From JACMLD01 sp047602295 (lineage in GTDB: Bacteria; Bacteroidota; Bacteroidia; Chitinophagales; Chitinophagaceae): a stretch of 64,000 nt of DNA. The position numbers and the translations under genes are program-made. Location: assembly GCA_047602295.1 (NCBI GenBank), contig JASGHP010000001.1, positions 682,001-746,000 of the forward strand. The letters run 5' to 3'. Numbering within the stretch: the first letter of the stretch is position 1; the number at the start of each line of letters is the position of its first letter. The notes under the pieces were generated by a model. The model was given only the letters and a program-made list of their open reading frames with translations, searched no databases and was not told where the DNA came from. Shown in pieces: positions 1-8,868 of the stretch.

Positions 1-1051
1 CTCTCGCATTGCGTTTTTCAAATTGCAGTTTCATAGATGCTGCAACTTCCTCTGCCAAGGTCACAAGGTTAATTGGTTCTTTGTGCAATGTAATTTCTTT
101 ATTCTCGTACATGGATAATTTGAGCACTTTATCTACCAGCAATCCCAGTCTTTGCATTTCATTGGCGGAGATGTCAAGATATTCTTTTGTTCGCTCAGGG
201 TCTTGTAAAGCATTGAAGTTCTTAAGCGCTTCTACAGCAACACTTACAGTAGCAATGGGTGTTTTCAGTTCATGCGTTATATTGCTGATAAAATCATTTT
301 TTAACTGTGTAAGTTTTTGTTGTTTTACAAGGTTGCGATAAAGCAATAAAAAAGAAGCAATGGTAACACCCACCAGTAACAAGGATATCAATATAGGTTG
401 CCACATTTTTTTCAGTAAATACCAATTGCTATTTATAAAATCCAGTTGATATATTTTAGGATTGCTGAAACCAACTTGCACTTTATTATCATCGGCATCT
501 TGTAATTGATTTTGATGATTGAGATCGCTTTTTGCTTCGCTGATGCTAAAAGGCAAATCGATTTTTTGTTTAGCTAAAGCGGTTTTATAATATGCCGTCA
601 ATTCTTTTATAGTAATAGAATCGTGCAATGAATCTACACCACGCAGAAAATCAAATACAGGCCCACTGGCCCCAGGCGCTTCAGACCTTCTTGCCCTTAT
701 ATGAATATTGGAATCCATCTGCGCATCAAGATTATTGCGATCAACTCTAATGACAAACGCCTTGGGTTTTCCTTTTTCCGGGCTGACGCTATCTTTTACC
801 CGCTCCATTAATACATTGGTCATTGTAATAATGCCTTTCTTGTCTTCTACTCTTACATTAATGTTGGAATCCAATTTAAGTTTAGCAGCCTGCAAACGAA
901 AGACTGATTCCCTGAAAAGCAGATTGGTGCGCACATTAAAGAGATGTTGCTCTTCTTTAAAATTATTTCTTAGCCAATACACCTGGAATGCACTTATGAT
1001 CAGTATTGTCAAAAGCATCAAAACGAGTGGTATCCTTAGTTTGCGTTTCAT
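1..1051 (-). CDS. Sensor histidine kinase, C-terminus beyond the window edge
   Basis: About 350 residues are visible, from the ATG at 1051 to the left edge with no stop, so the gene is cut by the window. An N-terminal membrane helix (residues 6-22, PLVLMLLTILIISAFQVYW) is followed by a roughly 200-residue sensor region, a second helix (about 214-232) and a HisKA dimerisation domain with the phospho-acceptor motif FISNITHELKTPIA. The catalytic ATPase domain must lie outside. This is the usual layout of a membrane two-component kinase that senses an envelope signal. The sensor domain belongs to no family I recognise, so the signal is unknown. It diverges from the GLPGLI gene at 1200. Confidence 0.9.
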   Translation of the reverse strand, partial: MKRKLRIPLVLMLLTILIISAFQVYWLRNNFKEEQHLFNVRTNLLFRESVFRLQAAKLKLDSNINVRVEDKKGIITMTNVLMERVKDSVSPEKGKPKAFVIRVDRNNLDAQMDSNIHIRARRSEAPGASGPVFDFLRGVDSLHDSITIKELTAYYKTALAKQKIDLPFSISEAKSDLNHQNQLQDADDNKVQVGFSNPKIYQLDFINSNWYLLKKMWQPILISLLLVGVTIASFLLLYRNLVKQQKLTQLKNDFISNITHELKTPIATVSVAVEALKNFNALQDPERTKEYLDISANEMQRLGLLVDKVLKLSMYENKEITLHKEPINLVTLAEEVAASMKLQFEKRNAR

Positions 1052-1175
1052 CTTTTAAGCAGCATAAAACTGCATCAGCACAAATGTATCTATTTCTTTT
1101 TCCTTGTTTCAAAGGCATTAACCTTAATTAACATTAAACCAAGCCTTATTAACCTGCTTCGGAAACGCCGGTATT

Positions 1176-1183
1176 TAGTTTTG
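1176..1183 (+). promoter_or_regulatory. Putative -7 promoter element of the GLPGLI gene
   Basis: TAGTTTTG matches the Bacteroidota -7 consensus TAnnTTTG, 16 bases before the ATG at 1200. I see no clear TTTG -33 element at the expected distance. Confidence 0.4.
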
Positions 1184-1199
1184 GATAAACAATGTAATT

Positions 1200-1943
1200 A
1201 TGAAAAAGATACTTTTTATTCTGCCAGCCCTGCTGTGTTTACAGTATTCATTTGCACAGCTTAAAGATGGTAAAATAGTTTATGAACGCAAAACGAATAT
1301 GCACAAACGCCTTCCACCAGAAAGTGAGAATATGAAAGGTATGATACCAGAATTTTCTACAGTAAAACAGCAACTTGTTTTCTCTGGCGATGAATCTATA
1401 TTTTCTTCATTGCCGGAAGAGGATGATATACGTGATCATGCAGGCGAAGATGGCAATCGTATTAATATCCGCATGGGTGGTGGCAATAACGAGACATACA
1501 AAAATTATGCAGCAGAAAAAATTGTAGAATTAAGAGAGCTCGGCCCCAAAAAATATATTATTGAAGATACACTACGCAAACTAGCATGGAAATTAAGTGA
1601 CGATACTATGACTGTAAAGGGTTATGCTTGTAAAAAGGCTACAGCAAAAAACCGCCAGGGGGATGATATAATCGCCTGGTATACCGAAGCAATACCCGTA
1701 TCCAGTGGCCCAGAGCAATTTGGAGGCTTGCCCGGTTTGATATTACAAATGAATATAGGAGACAGCTTTATTCAATTTTCTGCTTTATCCGTTAATGTAA
1801 GTGATAGTAAGCAAATTGTAAAAATACCTAGTGGCGCTAAGAAAGTAAGCAGGCAGGAATTCCAGAAAATGATGGATGAAGCATTTGGACCCAGCAATGG
1901 AAATGGTGGCCCGCAAATAAGAATTATAAGAAGAGAGAATTAA
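1200..1943 (+). CDS. GLPGLI family protein
   Basis: A 247-residue exported protein with a signal peptide (MKKILFILPALLCLQYSFAQ). Residues 175-183 contain FGGLPGLIL, the motif that names the Bacteroidota-specific GLPGLI family. The family is periplasmic or outer-membrane associated, and no biochemical function is established. The upstream part (VYERKTNMHK, AWYTEAIPVSSGPEQFGG) follows the family pattern. It diverges from a sensor kinase gene, and GLPGLI genes often sit beside two-component systems, so a shared envelope-stress role is possible but is inference. Confidence 0.85.
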   Translation: MKKILFILPALLCLQYSFAQLKDGKIVYERKTNMHKRLPPESENMKGMIPEFSTVKQQLVFSGDESIFSSLPEEDDIRDHAGEDGNRINIRMGGGNNETYKNYAAEKIVELRELGPKKYIIEDTLRKLAWKLSDDTMTVKGYACKKATAKNRQGDDIIAWYTEAIPVSSGPEQFGGLPGLILQMNIGDSFIQFSALSVNVSDSKQIVKIPSGAKKVSRQEFQKMMDEAFGPSNGNGGPQIRIIRREN

Positions 1944-1961
1944 GAAAATAGATTCAATGAT

Positions 1962-1991
1962 AAACGCCCTGCTATAATTTGCTGGGCGTTT
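1962..1991. terminator. Bidirectional terminator
   Basis: Inverted repeat AAACGCCC (1962-1969) and GGGCGTTT (1984-1991) with a 14-base loop. It lies between the convergent GLPGLI and methyltransferase genes. Confidence 0.7.
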
Positions 1992-2008
1992 GCGTTATAG
2001 AAGTTTAT

Positions 2009-2824
2009 TTAATAAAAACATTTTCGGGCATCCAGTAACCAGGCTTCAAGCGGGCTTATCATTGGTGCACTGCCGAATTGAGCAGCCAGTTCTTTTTCAA
2101 AATGTTTTTTAATGTGGGGTAAAAGGCTTGCATCCCGCTCGCAGATAAGCGTATAGACAGGAGAGCCTTCTATCATGCCAGTGGCAGTTGCTGCTGCGCT
2201 AACACTTGTGCCTTGCTTTTTTACCAATGTAATTTGTGGTTGATTAAAACCTGCATTTGTAGCCCACTGTTGCAATTCAGTTGGGTTATGTAATGAAAAA
2301 GGCAATTGAAAAAATGCAGGCGGATCAGATGGAAAGAATTCATGAATAAGTTTATTGGCAAGATCAAAGGCAGGATTATGCGTAAGGCTGTTCCAGGTGC
2401 TAAGTAACAGTTGGCCGCCAGTCTTCAACACACGGTAAGCTTCGTTTAATGCTTTTTGTTTATCTGGCACAAACATGAGCCCAAACTGGCAAATGATTAG
2501 ATCAAACGAATCGTCTGGAAATGGCAACGCCTGCATGTCTGCGGTTAACCACTCAATATTTTTTCCCTCATGCATTTGCTGCGCTATGTGCAGCATGTCG
2601 GCATTAAAGTCTGTAGCTACTAAAGAAGTCTGCTTTGGCAAAACATCTCTTAATAATCCGGAAACCCTGCCAGTGCCACAAGCGGTTTCCAGCACATTGT
2701 TTATCTGCTTATGGCTAATATGTGTGATGATATCCTGCGCATATGGTTCAAAAATATATGGGCCAAGATAGCGTTCATAATTTGCAGGTATGCTGCCGCT
2801 GAAAGCTATGTTGGTTGCAGTCAT
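2009..2824 (-). CDS. Class I SAM-dependent methyltransferase
   Basis: A 271-residue cytosolic protein with the Rossmann-type methyltransferase fold. Motif I is VLETACGTGRVSGLL (about 45-59), the acidic residue after beta-2 is in VATDFNADML, motif II region is WLTADMQALPFPDDSFDLIICQFGLMFV, and the post-motif is EAYRVLKTGGQLLLSTW. This is the Methyltransf_11/UbiE-like pattern. The substrate cannot be read from sequence; the C-terminal half, which binds acceptor, resembles small-molecule O- or C-methyltransferases. It appears to be a single-gene unit, convergent with the GLPGLI gene. Confidence 0.9.
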   Translation of the reverse strand: MTATNIAFSGSIPANYERYLGPYIFEPYAQDIITHISHKQINNVLETACGTGRVSGLLRDVLPKQTSLVATDFNADMLHIAQQMHEGKNIEWLTADMQALPFPDDSFDLIICQFGLMFVPDKQKALNEAYRVLKTGGQLLLSTWNSLTHNPAFDLANKLIHEFFPSDPPAFFQLPFSLHNPTELQQWATNAGFNQPQITLVKKQGTSVSAAATATGMIEGSPVYTLICERDASLLPHIKKHFEKELAAQFGSAPMISPLEAWLLDARKCFY

Positions 2825-2893
2825 ACAAGAAGGTTAAAAAAAGATAATAGCAATGTTGATAAACAATAGTGCTCAATTTTATTTCCCAGGGTG

Positions 2894-4303
2894 TTAATTC
2901 AACACACTTGTCTCTTTGGCAGTTTGTATATTTTTTTGTTCTTTTATTTTAGACCATCCACCCATTACATTGTGCAGATTGTGGATGCCCTGCCGTTTTA
3001 GTAATGAGGCAGCAATAATGCTGCGGTAACCTCCGGCGCAATGAACATATAAATTCTTACTATCGTCAAGATCAGCCATAGTTGCGGGGTCGGTCATTTC
3101 ATTTAGTGGAATATTAAGGGCTCCTTTTATATGGCCATCAGCAAATTCTGCTTCCCTACGTACATCTATCACCAATGCTTTTTTATCGTGAGGCAAATCC
3201 ATGGCCAGTTCATCCGCTTCTATTTCTACAATCATGTCTATTTTTTCACCGGCTGCTAACCATGCATCAAATCCATTTTGCAGGTATCCATCAACGGTAG
3301 AGAACCCTACTCTCGCCAGCCTTATTGCAGTCTCTTCTTCCTTGCCCACCTCTGTTACAAGCAAAATTGTTTTATCAAAAGGTATCAACATGCCAGCCCA
3401 CTCTGCAAATCTTCCATCCAGCCCTATGCTGATGGCGCCAGGTATAAAACCGTTTATAAAAACAACAGAATCGCGGGTATCTAATACAACCACATTGTTC
3501 TGTTGCATTTTCTCTTTAAAAGCTGTTATAGTTAATGGTTGCAAAGCTTTGTCTAATATTTTTTCAAGGCTTTCATATCCTTCTTTATTAATCTTTGCAT
3601 TTAGAGGGAAGTATTGAGGAGGTGCTGCCAGTCCATCTGTAACGGCCTTTATGAATGCATCACGGGAATCAGCTTGCAAAGCGTAATTGGTTCTCTTTTC
3701 TTCGCCAATAGTGCTGTAAGTTTCCGGGCCCAGGTTTTTACCGCAACTGCTGCCAGGGCCATGTGCAGGATAAACCAGTGTATCTTCAGGAAGCGTAACA
3801 ATTTTTGACTGAAGACTGTCGTATAGCATTCCAGCTAAATCTTCTTTGTTAAGTGTATCTCCCTGAGCAAGGTCGGGGCGGCCTACATCTCCAACAAAAA
3901 GCGTATCTCCTGTAAAAACCGCATGCGGCTTGTTTGTCTCATCTTTTAGAAGATAACACGTAGATTCTAATGTGTGGCCGGGAGTATGCAATACTTCTAT
4001 GCTTATTTTGCCAAGAGTAAACACCTGGCCGTCTTTTGCAACGGTTACAGGATAGCTTGTTTCTGTACCAGGTCCGTATATAATTGGTGCTCCTGTTTGT
4101 TTTCCAAGGTCTATATGCCCACTTACAAAATCTGCATGAAAATGGGTTTCAAAAATATATTTGATTCGGGCATTTCTTTCTTTGGCCAGCGCAATATAAT
4201 CACTGGTATCACGAAGAGGATCTATTACTGCGGCTTCTCCTTCACTCTCTATGTAGTAAGCAGCTTCACTAAGACAGCCGGTATATAATTGTTGAATAAA
4301 CAT
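2894..4303 (-). CDS. CstB-like persulfide dioxygenase-rhodanese fusion
   Basis: From the preferred ATG at 4303 the protein has 469 residues (MFIQQLYTGCLSEAAYYIES); an in-frame ATG at 4321 would add six. The N-terminal metallo-beta-lactamase domain (about 1-235) carries THFHADFVSGH and HTPGHT and GDTLFVGDVGRPDL, typical of persulfide dioxygenases that oxidise glutathione or low-molecular-weight persulfides to sulfite. A first rhodanese-like domain (about 255-350) lacks a catalytic cysteine (LLVTEVGKEEE). The second (about 365-460) has it in YVHCAGGYRS. This active-inactive-active order is that of staphylococcal CstB, an enzyme of sulfide and persulfide detoxification. The ArsR-type gene just upstream on the same strand is the likely regulator. 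Confidence 0.85.
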   Translation of the reverse strand: MFIQQLYTGCLSEAAYYIESEGEAAVIDPLRDTSDYIALAKERNARIKYIFETHFHADFVSGHIDLGKQTGAPIIYGPGTETSYPVTVAKDGQVFTLGKISIEVLHTPGHTLESTCYLLKDETNKPHAVFTGDTLFVGDVGRPDLAQGDTLNKEDLAGMLYDSLQSKIVTLPEDTLVYPAHGPGSSCGKNLGPETYSTIGEEKRTNYALQADSRDAFIKAVTDGLAAPPQYFPLNAKINKEGYESLEKILDKALQPLTITAFKEKMQQNNVVVLDTRDSVVFINGFIPGAISIGLDGRFAEWAGMLIPFDKTILLVTEVGKEEETAIRLARVGFSTVDGYLQNGFDAWLAAGEKIDMIVEIEADELAMDLPHDKKALVIDVRREAEFADGHIKGALNIPLNEMTDPATMADLDDSKNLYVHCAGGYRSIIAASLLKRQGIHNLHNVMGGWSKIKEQKNIQTAKETSVLN

Positions 4304-4335
4304 ATAGGGTAAATATTTCACACAAAAATACCAAA

Positions 4336-4369
4336 AAATAAAAAAGCGGCAACCTTTGTGGGATGCCGC
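4336..4369 (-). terminator. Terminator or attenuator between regulator and dioxygenase genes
   Basis: Read on the minus strand, GCGGCA and TGCCGC (4369-4364 and 4351-4346) form a stem followed by a run of six T. It follows the ArsR gene stop and precedes the dioxygenase start, so it may set the ratio between the two products. Confidence 0.5.
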
Positions 4370-4391
4370 CTGGTTAAATTAACAGTGTGAA

Positions 4392-4799
4392 TTAGCTAAT
4401 GATGCCCAACACGTGTTGATTTAGTTGCGCTAACCTGTCCGAATTTATTGAATAAGATATATACTTGCCATCTCTAAAGGTTTCAACTATGCCAGCTCTT
4501 CTAAGAATGGCAAGATGCTGGGAAGCAACGGATTGTTCTAACCTTAACTGAACATAAATTTCAGTTACTGTCATTCTTTGCTGGTCTTCCAGCAGGCGCA
4601 TAATCTGTTGCCGGAGTTTATGGTTGATGGCCCTTAATGTAATAGCAGCCTTTTTTACTTGTAAAAAATCAACTTTTATAGGGTCTCCTTCCTGCTGCCT
4701 TACAATCAAATAGTTTACAGAGGTGTTCATGTTTTGTAAAGATTTTGACATTTGTAAAGGTTTCTTCTCGCTGTTTTCGGCAGAGCTGCTGGTAAGCAT
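4392..4799 (-). CDS. ArsR-type winged-helix regulator without cysteines
   Basis: Up to 135 residues; internal starts at 4751 and 4730 are also plausible because the first 25 residues are low in family-like sequence. The winged-helix core runs from about 55 to 130, with the recognition helix region EQSVASQHLAILRRAGIVETFRDGKYISYSI, typical of ArsR/SmtB dimeric repressors. It lies 88 bases upstream of the persulfide dioxygenase, so regulation of sulfide detoxification is likely by context. The sequence contains no cysteine, so it cannot use the thiol-based switch of persulfide-sensing ArsR proteins such as SqrR or BigR. Its effector is therefore unclear. Confidence 0.85.
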   Translation of the reverse strand: MLTSSSAENSEKKPLQMSKSLQNMNTSVNYLIVRQQEGDPIKVDFLQVKKAAITLRAINHKLRQQIMRLLEDQQRMTVTEIYVQLRLEQSVASQHLAILRRAGIVETFRDGKYISYSINSDRLAQLNQHVLGIIS

Positions 4800-4825
4800 A
4801 ATATAAAATTTATAATGAAAAACTA

Positions 4826-5509
4826 TTAACCCATTAATCTTTTTGGCGTGTAAAAATCTTTAAGATATACAGGTTCAGCATATGCCAGGTCCGAGAAAGT
4901 TTCTTGCCTGAATTCGTGATACGAAACAAACGCTATATCCTGTGGTGTATAAAAAGATTCTATAAAAACTGCGTTATCATGCTGCACTAATTCTTTCCAT
5001 TTATAACTACCACTTCCAAAAAATACAATTTCATTTTTTTGCAACCAATCATTAAAAGAATCAGCTTCCAATATCATTGCTCCGGGTTCAATCAACTCTT
5101 TTAATTCTGCATTGTACAATGCTGTAAAAACTTCCATTCTTCTTGCATCTAGCATTGGACACAGTAATTGAGATGGGGAAATTTCTTTATTGGTTGCATA
5201 AGCCATAACGTTAAGTGTATTCAAACTAATTAATCTACTATTTAATGCATAACAAAAGCCTTTTGCGGTAGCCATACCTACTCTTAATCCTGTATATGAG
5301 CCTGGTCCGGCAACAATTGCAATAGCATCTAAATCTTTTAAACTATATAAATGATTGTTGCTATTACATATTTCTTCAATTGCTACATGTATCCATGTAG
5401 CATGATCAACTGCGGTTGTGTTTATCCGTTGGTCTATCAGTATACCTTCAAATGAAAGAGAAACACTTCCAAGGCTTGTCGCAGTATCTATATTTAAAAT
5501 TAGTGCCAT
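4826..5509 (-). CDS. tsaB: tRNA threonylcarbamoyladenosine biosynthesis protein TsaB
   Basis: From the ATG at 5509 the protein has 227 residues and starts MALILNIDTATSLGSVSLS; an upstream in-frame ATG at 5584 would add an unlikely polar extension. TsaB is an inactive ASKHA-fold paralogue of TsaD and works with TsaD and TsaE to make t6A at position 37 of ANN-decoding tRNAs. Diagnostic segments are LNIDTATS, AIVAGPGSYTGLRVGMATAKGFCYAL (residues about 66-91) and MLDARRMEVFTALY. Length fits the family. It is probably a separate unit, as its neighbours are functionally unrelated. Confidence 0.95.
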   Translation of the reverse strand: MALILNIDTATSLGSVSLSFEGILIDQRINTTAVDHATWIHVAIEEICNSNNHLYSLKDLDAIAIVAGPGSYTGLRVGMATAKGFCYALNSRLISLNTLNVMAYATNKEISPSQLLCPMLDARRMEVFTALYNAELKELIEPGAMILEADSFNDWLQKNEIVFFGSGSYKWKELVQHDNAVFIESFYTPQDIAFVSYHEFRQETFSDLAYAEPVYLKDFYTPKRLMG

Positions 5510-5721
5510 GTGTTTGTTTGATTTTGTTGAACAATCTCTGCTGTCTCTATTACACTTTAATGAATTTTCATTATACGTCTTCAAACATTTTATTCTTATT
5601 CATTATATTTTCCCTCTGAAAATACTATTAAGTAATTTAAAATATTTTTTAGTTACAAAGCGTAATATGATTTAGCATTTTGATTTTTTTTAGCATTATT
5701 ACTTAAAATTTCCTTCATTCA

Positions 5722-6363
5722 TTAAACATTAATTTCATCCGTTAACAACGTTGAAACTTCATATAAAACATTTTCGCATCGCAATCGTTTATATAAGACC
5801 GTAATATTTTGTTTCCCTATTTTTTCAAGCCACTCAAAAGGTCCATATGGATAATTAGTACCCAATTTCATGGCCATGTCTATTTCTTTTTTAGCGCTTA
5901 CTTTTTCAGCCAGGGTACAATATGCTTCATTTATTATGTTTGCAATTATTCTTGGGCTAACCATGCCCGTTATATCCGGAACTAAAACATATTGCCATCC
6001 CAACTCTTTAAACAATTTGTTAATGATCTCTGCTTGTTCTTTTGATGCTGACACTTCAATGGTATCCCTGCTTAAAAAACCAGGCCAGGCATTAATACGT
6101 ATAAATGGCTGATTAATTTCTGAAAGGGTATCAGTCACTGCGTTTATAATGACCGGGCGGGGCAGAAATTGTTTTAGCAGGTCCACCCTTTGGGGCGTAT
6201 GCTCAAACAACAAATCAAAAACAATATAAGTATCTGGCGGGATATTCCGGGGGTCTTGGACAACGCAAACGTTTGCGTAATCTGGGAGCTTTCTAGAGAA
6301 GAATTCGCCTTTCAGGGCTTCATTGGTAACAACCGCCAGCTTCATTCCTGATAATTTACACAA
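5722..6363 (-). CDS. 3-hydroxyacyl-CoA dehydrogenase-like protein
   Basis: A 213-residue protein; an ATG at 6345 (MKLAVVTNEALKG) may be the real start. The C-terminal third (about 130-190) has DITGMVSPRIIANIINEAY and NYPYGPFEWLEKIG, the helical 3-hydroxyacyl-CoA dehydrogenase C-terminal domain. The N-terminal half is only a reduced Rossmann-like region with no GxGxxG NAD loop. Full-length enzymes are about 280 residues or more, so this may be a non-catalytic or altered-specificity relative. The same short architecture appears to be an independent gene here, with no sign of a frameshift. It diverges from ridA. Confidence 0.65.
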   Translation of the reverse strand: MCKLSGMKLAVVTNEALKGEFFSRKLPDYANVCVVQDPRNIPPDTYIVFDLLFEHTPQRVDLLKQFLPRPVIINAVTDTLSEINQPFIRINAWPGFLSRDTIEVSASKEQAEIINKLFKELGWQYVLVPDITGMVSPRIIANIINEAYCTLAEKVSAKKEIDMAMKLGTNYPYGPFEWLEKIGKQNITVLYKRLRCENVLYEVSTLLTDEINV

Positions 6364-6408
6364 AGGAACTTCATTTCTGTCAAAAACACAGAACCTTAAA
6401 ACTTTATA

Positions 6409-6416
6409 TACATTTG
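6409..6416 (+). promoter_or_regulatory. Putative -7 element of ridA
   Basis: TACATTTG matches TAnnTTTG and ends four bases before the ridA ATG at 6421. If used, the transcript would be leaderless or nearly so. Confidence 0.4.
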
Positions 6417-6420
6417 GCTT

Positions 6421-6801
6421 ATGGAAAAGAAAGTAATTATAACCAACAACGCTCCCGCACCCATTGGCCCCTACAACCAGGCAATACTATTTAACAACAC
6501 ACTCTATATATCTGGCCAGGTGGCTATTAATCCCACTACGGGAAATATAGACGCAACCGACATAATTGGTGAAACCCACCAGGTAATGCATAACCTGAAA
6601 GCAATACTGGCAGAAGCAGGAATGGATTTTAACCATATTCTGAAGACGACCATCTTTTTAAGTGATATGGCTTTGTTTGCCACAGTAAACGAAGTTTATG
6701 GCAAATACTTTTCAGGCGATTTCCCAGCCAGGGAAACAGTAGCAGTTAAAGGCTTGCCTAAAAATGTAAATGTGGAGATAAGTATGATTGCAGGCAAATA
6801 A
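6421..6801 (+). CDS. ridA: RidA family imine/enamine deaminase
   Basis: A 126-residue protein of the Rid (YjgF/YER057c/UK114) family. It hydrolyses reactive 2-aminoacrylate-type enamines and imines released by PLP enzymes. Family marks are NNAPAPIGPYNQAILFNN at the N-terminus, YISGQVAINPTTG, HNLKAILAEAGMDFNHILKTTIF, and PARETVAVKGLPKNVNVEI near the C-terminus, where the Arg after PA is the carboxylate-binding residue of active RidA proteins. Length and start fit the family exactly. It forms a trimer in studied members and acts in the cytosol. Confidence 0.93.
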   Translation: MEKKVIITNNAPAPIGPYNQAILFNNTLYISGQVAINPTTGNIDATDIIGETHQVMHNLKAILAEAGMDFNHILKTTIFLSDMALFATVNEVYGKYFSGDFPARETVAVKGLPKNVNVEISMIAGK

Positions 6802-6819
6802 GGATCGTCCTTTTGTCAC

Positions 6820-7587
6820 TTATTCCATCAAAAGGTTGCGAAACTGGCTGGAATCTCCATTAAACACATTAAAATCTACTTTGTAGCTCACACCGTTCAC
6901 CCTGCCGTTTTCACTGTGTTGCCAAAAAATCCAATCGCGTTTAATGCGTGGAGTATCCTGCCGCAGGTAATGCGCCACCCAAAGCGGGTAATCGTCAAAC
7001 TGCCCATTAAGGTATTGTTTGTAAAAATCTACATTGGTGTAAATAATGGGCTTTACGCCATAAAACTGTTCGGTGGTTTGTAAAAAGGCTTTTACTTCCC
7101 TGCGTAACCTGTCTGTAGATACACCATAGGTTTGTTCTACATCCAAAACAGGTGGGAGATCGCCTCGTTTGAGGGTTACCACGTCTATAAAGTTTTGTGC
7201 CTGCAGTTTACCGCTTTTTGTAGCCAGAAAGAAATGATAAGCACCTCTGCACATGCCCGCATCTTTAGAACGAAACCAATTGCGGTTAAAATGGCTGTCT
7301 ACCCGACCAATACCTTCGGTGGCTTTTATAAAAGCAAAACCAATTTTAATATTTTTTACCTGCATGCTTTTCACCAAGTCCCAATTAATGTCGTCCTGGT
7401 GATGCGATACATCAATGCCGTGAATGAGGTAGTTATTAGGAACAGCAATGCCAAACTCCGGGTAGGTAACAAAGTTGCTGGAATGGGAACGATACCACCA
7501 CCAGGCACTTATAACCATGCCTGTAAAAACAATAAAAACCAATATCATTTTACGGGATAATCGCTTCTTCTTCTTTCTGGTTGCCAT
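6820..7587 (-). CDS. Glycoside hydrolase family 25 lysozyme, membrane anchored
   Basis: From the ATG at 7587 (MATRKKKKRLSRKMILVF) the protein has 255 residues; an upstream ATG at 7665 would add 26 unconvincing residues. A basic N-terminus and one membrane helix (about 15-35) precede the GH25 domain. Motifs are HGIDVSHHQDDINWDLV, FAFIKATEGIGRVDSHFNRNW, GAYHFF and the catalytic DVE in PPVLDVEQTYG, then IIYTNVDFYKQYL and WQHSENGRVNG. GH25 enzymes cleave beta-1,4 bonds between MurNAc and GlcNAc in peptidoglycan. It probably acts on the cell's own wall in the periplasm. It is convergent with ridA. Confidence 0.9.
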   Translation of the reverse strand: MATRKKKKRLSRKMILVFIVFTGMVISAWWWYRSHSSNFVTYPEFGIAVPNNYLIHGIDVSHHQDDINWDLVKSMQVKNIKIGFAFIKATEGIGRVDSHFNRNWFRSKDAGMCRGAYHFFLATKSGKLQAQNFIDVVTLKRGDLPPVLDVEQTYGVSTDRLRREVKAFLQTTEQFYGVKPIIYTNVDFYKQYLNGQFDDYPLWVAHYLRQDTPRIKRDWIFWQHSENGRVNGVSYKVDFNVFNGDSSQFRNLLME

Positions 7588-7787
7588 CAGTTTAAAACGT
7601 GCTGCAAATATAATTGCTAAGCGCCAGCATTTGAAGAGCAGGTCATGCGCCGGGCTCCAGAACAATTATTTATTTTAAAGGTTATTACAATGGCAGCTCG
7701 GTTTATGCACATAAAATTTATGTGTTTGCTAGTGTTGCCGGGGTTAATTTTACAATATCCATGGGCCGATTCAATTTTACAGACAGT

Positions 7788-8792
7788 ATGCATTTATTAG
7801 CCAGGCTAACCCCGCGCCGGGCCTGGAATGCAGCCAGGGTGCTTGGCAGCTTCTATATAAGCAAGTGGACCAATAAGCCTGTGCAATGGGGATTGCCTAT
7901 TTCTATTGCCATAGAACCCACTACTTCCTGCAACCTGCGCTGCCCGGAATGCCCAAGTGGATTACGTGCTTTTACCAGGCCAACCGGCATGCTGCAAAAG
8001 AATTTTTTCAGGGATACTATAGACCAATTGCATAAAGACTTATTCTACCTGGTTTTTTACTTCCAGGGAGAGCCATATCTTAATCCACAGTTCCTGGAAA
8101 TGGTAAAGTATGCAGCCGCCAAAAGAATTTATACCGCTACTTCTACCAACGCCCATTACTTAACAGATGAAAATGCCAAAAAAACGATTGAGAGCGGCTT
8201 AAACCGTTTGATTATTTCTATTGATGGAACCACGCAGGACGTATATCAGCAATACCGTGTAGGCGGAAAGCTGGATAAAGTAATAGAAGGTGCAAAGAAT
8301 ATTGTGAAATGGAAAAAAGAAATGAAAAGCAAAACGCCTTTTGTGATTTTCCAGTTTTTGGTGGTAAAGCCCAACGAGCACCAGATTGAAGATGTAAAAA
8401 AACTGGCGGCAGAAATTGGTGTGGACGATGTATGGTTTAAAACCGCACAGGTATACGATTATGAGAGCGATCCTAATCAACTAATTCCTACAATTGCCAA
8501 ATACAGCCGCTATCGCCGCAATAAAAACAACCAGGTAGAAGTAAAGAGCAGCCTGCAAAATCATTGTTGGCGTTTATGGCATTCACCCGTAATTACCTGG
8601 GATGGATTGGTAGTGCCCTGCTGTTTTGATAAAGATGCGCAACACCAATTGGGCGATTTAAAAGGCAGGCCATTTAAGGAAATCTGGCAAAACGGGAAGT
8701 ATAGAGAGTTTAGAAAGAAAATTATGCAAAGCCGAAGAAATATAGATATCTGCGCCAATTGCAGCGAGGGAACCAAAGTCTGGAGCGATTAA
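7788..8792 (+). CDS. Radical SAM protein with SPASM domain
   Basis: From the ATG at 7788 (MHLLARLTPRR) the protein has 334 residues; an in-frame start at 7722 would give 356. The radical SAM cluster motif CNLRCPECPSG is at about 52-62, where the three Cys bind the 4Fe-4S cluster used to cleave SAM. Downstream are YFQGEPYLNP, STNAHYL and LIISIDGTTQDVYQQYR, as in MoaA/PqqE/SPASM enzymes. The C-terminal SPASM region has CWRLWHSP, VPCCFDK and CANCSEG cysteines for auxiliary clusters. The substrate is unknown. No precursor peptide gene is visible nearby, so a role in peptide modification is not supported. Confidence 0.88.
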   Translation: MHLLARLTPRRAWNAARVLGSFYISKWTNKPVQWGLPISIAIEPTTSCNLRCPECPSGLRAFTRPTGMLQKNFFRDTIDQLHKDLFYLVFYFQGEPYLNPQFLEMVKYAAAKRIYTATSTNAHYLTDENAKKTIESGLNRLIISIDGTTQDVYQQYRVGGKLDKVIEGAKNIVKWKKEMKSKTPFVIFQFLVVKPNEHQIEDVKKLAAEIGVDDVWFKTAQVYDYESDPNQLIPTIAKYSRYRRNKNNQVEVKSSLQNHCWRLWHSPVITWDGLVVPCCFDKDAQHQLGDLKGRPFKEIWQNGKYREFRKKIMQSRRNIDICANCSEGTKVWSD

Positions 8793-8868
8793 AAAAACTT
8801 TCTGTTTAGCAAGTATTAGTGTAGAATAATAATGCGGCCAAATTTCTATCTAATCAATATAAAAATAT

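Noticed and set aside
5722..6363. Truncated pseudogene of fatty-acid oxidation enzyme
   Set aside because: The frame is intact, length self-consistent and no matching N-terminal Rossmann remnant is found in other frames nearby.
7788..8792. RiPP maturase with precursor peptide
   Set aside because: SPASM domain is present, but no short precursor frame or exporter lies nearby.
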